Source of the DNA: Carposina sasakii
Lineage: Eukaryota > Arthropoda > Insecta > Lepidoptera > Carposinidae
Direction of reading: 5' to 3'
DNA length: 64,000 nucleotides
Assembly (NCBI GenBank): GCA_014607495.2
Contig: CP053148.1
Span: 8,680,001 to 8,744,000, forward strand
In this document: one piece after another, positions 60,801 to 64,000 of the stretch
Numbering within the stretch: the first letter of the stretch is position 1
Layout: each line of letters starts with the position of its first letter
The notes under the pieces: model-generated
Databases searched by the model: none
Told to the model about the DNA's origin: nothing
Seen by the model: only the letters and a program-made list of their open reading frames with translations
Position numbers and translations under genes: made by a program

Positions 60801-63083
60801 TTCATCCCGTGCGAAGCCAGGGCCATTCCCTAGTTTTAAATAATAAACCTTTCTCTTGAATCACCCTATCTATTAAAAAAACCGCATTAAAATCAGTTGC
60901 GTAGTTTTAAAGATCTAAGCATATAGGGACATATAGATACATAGGGACAGACATCGGGACGCGACTTTGTTTTATAATATGCAGTGATGATGGCACAGAA
61001 CTCGTGCACGAATCCGAATCGCACTTTGAAACCATAATCTAAATGTTACATCTATGCTCTAACTAACGCAACTAAAACATTATTTCCAGCAACTACTGGA
61101 CAGTACAGCAATAATCTCCATCCTGGAGACATATCAGCGAGATCGGTCCTTACAGCTGCGAGACTTGGTCCGTTACTACCCGCGTAATACTTATACTGGG
61201 GAGTCGGGCAAGACTGCCTCCGAGATCGCCAACCGATACTTCGTGATGAGCAACGAGCCGGTCAACGATGTGGAGAAGAGGAATAGCGAAATGTAAGTTA
61301 CTCTTAACATACAGTCATACTAAGTTATTGATTGACAACCATAGGCTGAGCACGTACCTTGCAAAAGCATTTGACATTTAAATGAAATATTGTACAAAAT
61401 ACGCTTTCGCTCTGCTGTCGCTTTGCTTTTGCAACGTCAAGTGGTCGAACACTGTACGTTTCGCTCGTCTCATTTTAGCTGGAATGTTGTAATTTGTTTG
61501 TTGCAATTTGTTGAATTGGTGGAAATGTTTCAATAAGGTTAACATTTGTTGTCGTTCGTAAAATGTGTGCTTGACCCGGCACAAGTGACACCTCCATATT
61601 TTTCTTTATAACATACGTTAATTTAAATCTAATAATTCACAGAGAGGAACGGAATTGGCGTAAATGGGCTGACAAGGTGTTGGTTCACACCCTGTCTCCG
61701 AACGTGTACAGGACACCCAGCGAGGCCCTGGAGACGTTCAAGTGGTTCGAGGAAGTAGGCGGGTGGAAACAGACCTTCCCGGCTTGGGAGTGCGCGATCA
61801 TGGTTTACGTTGGTGCAACTGCTATGTGGCTCATCTCAAAACGGTTGAAGACTAGGTGAGATGCTATTAAACATTAAGTTATGTTAGAGTTTCATCATTT
61901 TCAATGTATGAATGTAGAGAATGGAACTAACTAATCATTAACAGTTGCATTAATATGCTAATTTTTCGTATAACATCTTGAGGACTCGTGCCTGCTACAC
62001 ACTTTTTTCTTAGTACCTGTGCTGATGCGGGATTTTACTAGAATACGAATCAGCTGCATCTCCTTCCGTACATGTCGTAAGAATCATTAAGGAACTAAGG
62101 GACGTTCCCTGAGGCTATGATGTAGCAACATGTCGCTGATTATTAAAATTCTGCCCCTGCTATGTTAAACGTGACTATAAGGAGGTGATCCTGCTTCTAT
62201 GTCTACTCCATTTTCGGAACACAGTTGTGTGAATATATACAGGTGTTTTTTCGTTGCCACCCTTAACGAAGGGTATATACTCTACATATAGATCAAATAA
62301 AGTAAGTTTATGCAAAAAAAAAAAAATGCTGGGAAAGGATGTAATTTAAAAAAAATCTCTATCGGGCAAAATTTATAGTGTCCAGTGTTTATGCTAGTTT
62401 TTTCATAGACTGATATTAATTATTTCTCGTAAAAAAATCTTGCTACACGCGACCATGTGCATATATGCAGAAAAACGCAGTCTATTTACTCAACTTGGAC
62501 CCTAATATCTTGGGAACCAGCCACTTTCCAGGTATACTTCCATGGAGAAAAATGATCGTGATGATGAGGAGATTCCGTAGTATTCGGGATTGTTGACGAC
62601 CAAAAATCACCTTGTATGTATGTATGCATAATTTTTATAACTCATGGAGTCAGGGCAGCACTGAGAAAAGATTTTTCAAAACTCAAAAGCTAAGAATTAT
62701 AGAATGGTGCATTATGCACCACAGGTAGAAAATATTGACTTTGAGCCCATATTAAAAAAATTGAATCATCTAAAACCCTCTTTATTAGTATTATATTCAT
62801 TGTTTCATTTTACAGGCATCACCTTAAAGACGATGTCCGACGATCTCTCTTTGACGCAGCTAAAGACTGGACATCGGAGCTCAAGAAGAAAGGCACCAAG
62901 TTCTATGGAGGTGACCAGCCTAACCTTGCTGATATATCTGTCTACGGCATTCTAAGCAGTATTGAAGGTTGCCAGGCATTCAAAGACCTCAGATCGAATA
63001 ACAGTGATATAGGAACATGGTTTGATGAAGTCAAGAGAGAGCTGCAAGCTAGACAAGGTAAAATAGAGATGGCTAATGTATGA
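57872..63083 (+). CDS. PTGES2: PTGES2, membrane prostaglandin E synthase 2 (5 exons)
   Basis: PTGES2 is a glutathione-S-transferase-like membrane protein that converts prostaglandin H2 to E2 in vitro and binds haem; its in vivo role in insects is uncertain. Exons are 57872-58150, 60352-60561, 61090-61292, 61643-61855 and 62816-63083. All are GT/AG with matching phases and give 390 aa (human about 377). Exon 1 has a basic, likely mitochondrial N-terminus and a membrane segment at about residues 40-60 (ITLISASVGILVGAGYGGY). Exon 2 is the glutaredoxin-like fold with LVLFQYRTCPFC; the CPFC motif at 113-116 is the family's catalytic thiol pair, followed by KKVPIVL. Exons 3-5 form the helical GST-C-like domain (SEIANRYF, RTPSEALETFKWFEEVGG, FYGGDQPNLADISVYGIL). 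The start is the ATG at 57872, the first giving a full targeting and membrane segment. An AATAAA lies at 63787-63792. Confidence 0.95.
59330..59860 (-). pseudogene. RTE-clade LINE C-terminal fragment in PTGES2 intron 1
   Basis: Two frames on the minus strand belong together. The upstream one (59857-59657) has LRDKRKVFNISILPCLTYGC then QTWALTSKQIKTLQ. The downstream one (59602-59345) has KWKWTGHMIRSQKDQWSKDI, then RVRWEDEMRKVAGGTWKRCA and WRILGEAFAKGQ. Together they are the post-polymerase part of an RTE LINE, separated by a frameshift/stop region near 59610-59655. Confidence 0.8.
60765..60985 (+). repeat. RTE-type LINE 3'-end copy in PTGES2 intron 2
   Basis: 'ACTAGTGGCCATCTACGACT', CCGTGCGAAGCCAGGG, 'CGCATTAAAATCAGTTGCGT' and 'GGACAGACATCGGGACGCGA', then TTTTATAATATG. 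Confidence 0.65.
62240..62614 (+). mobile_element. CAGGGTG-ended ~375-bp element in PTGES2 intron 4
   Basis: Starts AGGTGTTTTTTCGTTGCCAC and ends GACCAAAAATCACCTTGTA. Contains GGGTATATACTCTACATATA and 'GAAAAACGCAGTCTATTTAC'. It is uninterrupted, so it is another empty-site reference for 4374-5227. Confidence 0.7.
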
Positions 63084-64000
63084 ACTTGTCTACTTTTTCA
63101 TTGCGGTGCGAAGTTCTCTTTAGTGAATTTTGAGATATTTTAATGATATCAAGTGGATTTGTTCAGGCTGTTTTTTATTTTTGTTTTAACAGATTTTTTA
63201 TGTATGATGTGTTATAGAAATTGACAGTAGACAAATACATATTAATTGTATTTCATTTTGTTCACTGAAGATTCGAAATTTTAAAAGTTACATAATACTA
63301 AGGATCTTTACAATAAGTTTTCGTCCATAGATACGAATGTTATTAGGTATATACAGCACATACATTATGTAATATAGTTCACATTCTGTGATTATCTGTA
63401 GCCTTTGTACAGAAATTAACTTATTCTAAGTAAACAGCCTCGAAGTTGAGCTTTTTGGTATTATAAAAAATTATATATATTTATTGCAGAGCGCATTTGC
63501 AAATCACGTCATCAGATTATTTAGTTTTACTTACCTACCAGTACTATAATTTACATTTGTTGTTAGATGTTAATTATTTAAAATAATAGTCATTTAATTT
63601 TACAATGAAATTTTATTTTACCCGTTCCCAAACTATATTTACAACTTTGCGATTTCAAAAAGAAGACAATAACTCGGACAATAAGATGAGACTCGAGTTT
63701 GAGTCTCCCTTTTAAATGCATTTTTCTTAGATCCTATAGTAGTTATTCTAAATATGCTAACTGTGTATCCCGCGGATACAATTACAAATAAATACTAAAT
63801 AATAAATATTATTAATTTGGTGCAATTTCTTAGAAATATTTCTTATACTCGTTTCTCCAAATTTAACCTCTGTGCTTTAGACTACTCCGACATTTTTAAC
63901 AGATTTTTTATTTACTCGTACAATCGTCATCTCTCATTAAAATCATAATTAATTATTAATTAGATAAAATGTACCTACCTATACATGTAGGCAAGTGTCA
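63084..64000. other. PTGES2 3' UTR and downstream AT-rich DNA
   Basis: AT-rich, no further coding frame. The first strong polyadenylation words are at 63787-63805 (AATAAATACTAAATAATAAA), implying a ~700-nt 3' UTR if used. Confidence 0.45.

Noticed and set aside
1..64000. CRISPR arrays, tRNA or rRNA genes
   Set aside because: Regular repeats present are minisatellites or transposons; no cloverleaf or rRNA sequence was recognised by eye. A tRNAscan run would be the decisive test for tRNAs.

Overview
The window is insect nuclear DNA, most likely from a moth or butterfly. It is AT-rich, its genes are split by GT-AG introns, and more than half of what can be interpreted is transposon sequence. 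The transposon families (3' ends beginning 'cccgcgactccgtccgcg', 'ccgacttcaaa' elements, many hAT and Harbinger MITEs) are ones I associate with Lepidoptera. No prokaryotic features, CRISPR array or recognisable tRNA/rRNA gene was found.

Three conserved host genes can be rebuilt exon by exon with consistent splice phases. SURF1 (cytochrome c oxidase assembly) is on + at 6900-11889, with 5 exons and 296 aa. An ANKRD11/12-family chromatin regulator is on - at 44035-24452, with 13 exons and 719 aa as modelled. PTGES2 (membrane prostaglandin E synthase 2) is on + at 57872-63083, with 5 exons and 390 aa. A THAP zinc-finger first exon (44655-44725, +) starts 620 bp from the ANKRD start and points the other way. 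A two-exon 3' end of an unrecognised gene lies on - at 48776-48263.

The rest is mobile DNA. From 0 to 6 kb there is a CR1/jockey-like LINE and fold-back elements. SURF1 intron 2 holds a nested set: a mariner inside a hAT inside another hAT. From 12 to 23 kb there are hAT MITEs, a Tigger-like transposase fragment, a 129-bp tandem array split by a hAT MITE, a large palindromic element and a Transib-like relic. The long ANKRD introns carry LINE fragments, MITEs and RTE tails. From 45 to 57 kb there is a long-TIR element with arrayed palindromes and a young Ty3/gypsy LTR retrotransposon (50344-56304, -) with intact gag and pol. Its two LTRs differ at one position that I could see, and its 3' LTR carries a later 934-bp retroposed insert with a 13-bp target duplication.

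Points most worth a second look: the ANKRD11/12 homologue shows only one degenerate ankyrin-like repeat although its other domains are conserved; the LTR element appears recent, with a +1 gag/pol overlap at an A9 run; the insert in its 3' LTR carries unrelated promoter-like DNA; the 817-bp TIR element has repeated ATTTCATGAAAT sites; and two fold-back elements can be shown, against empty paralogous sites in this same window, to have inserted at TA.
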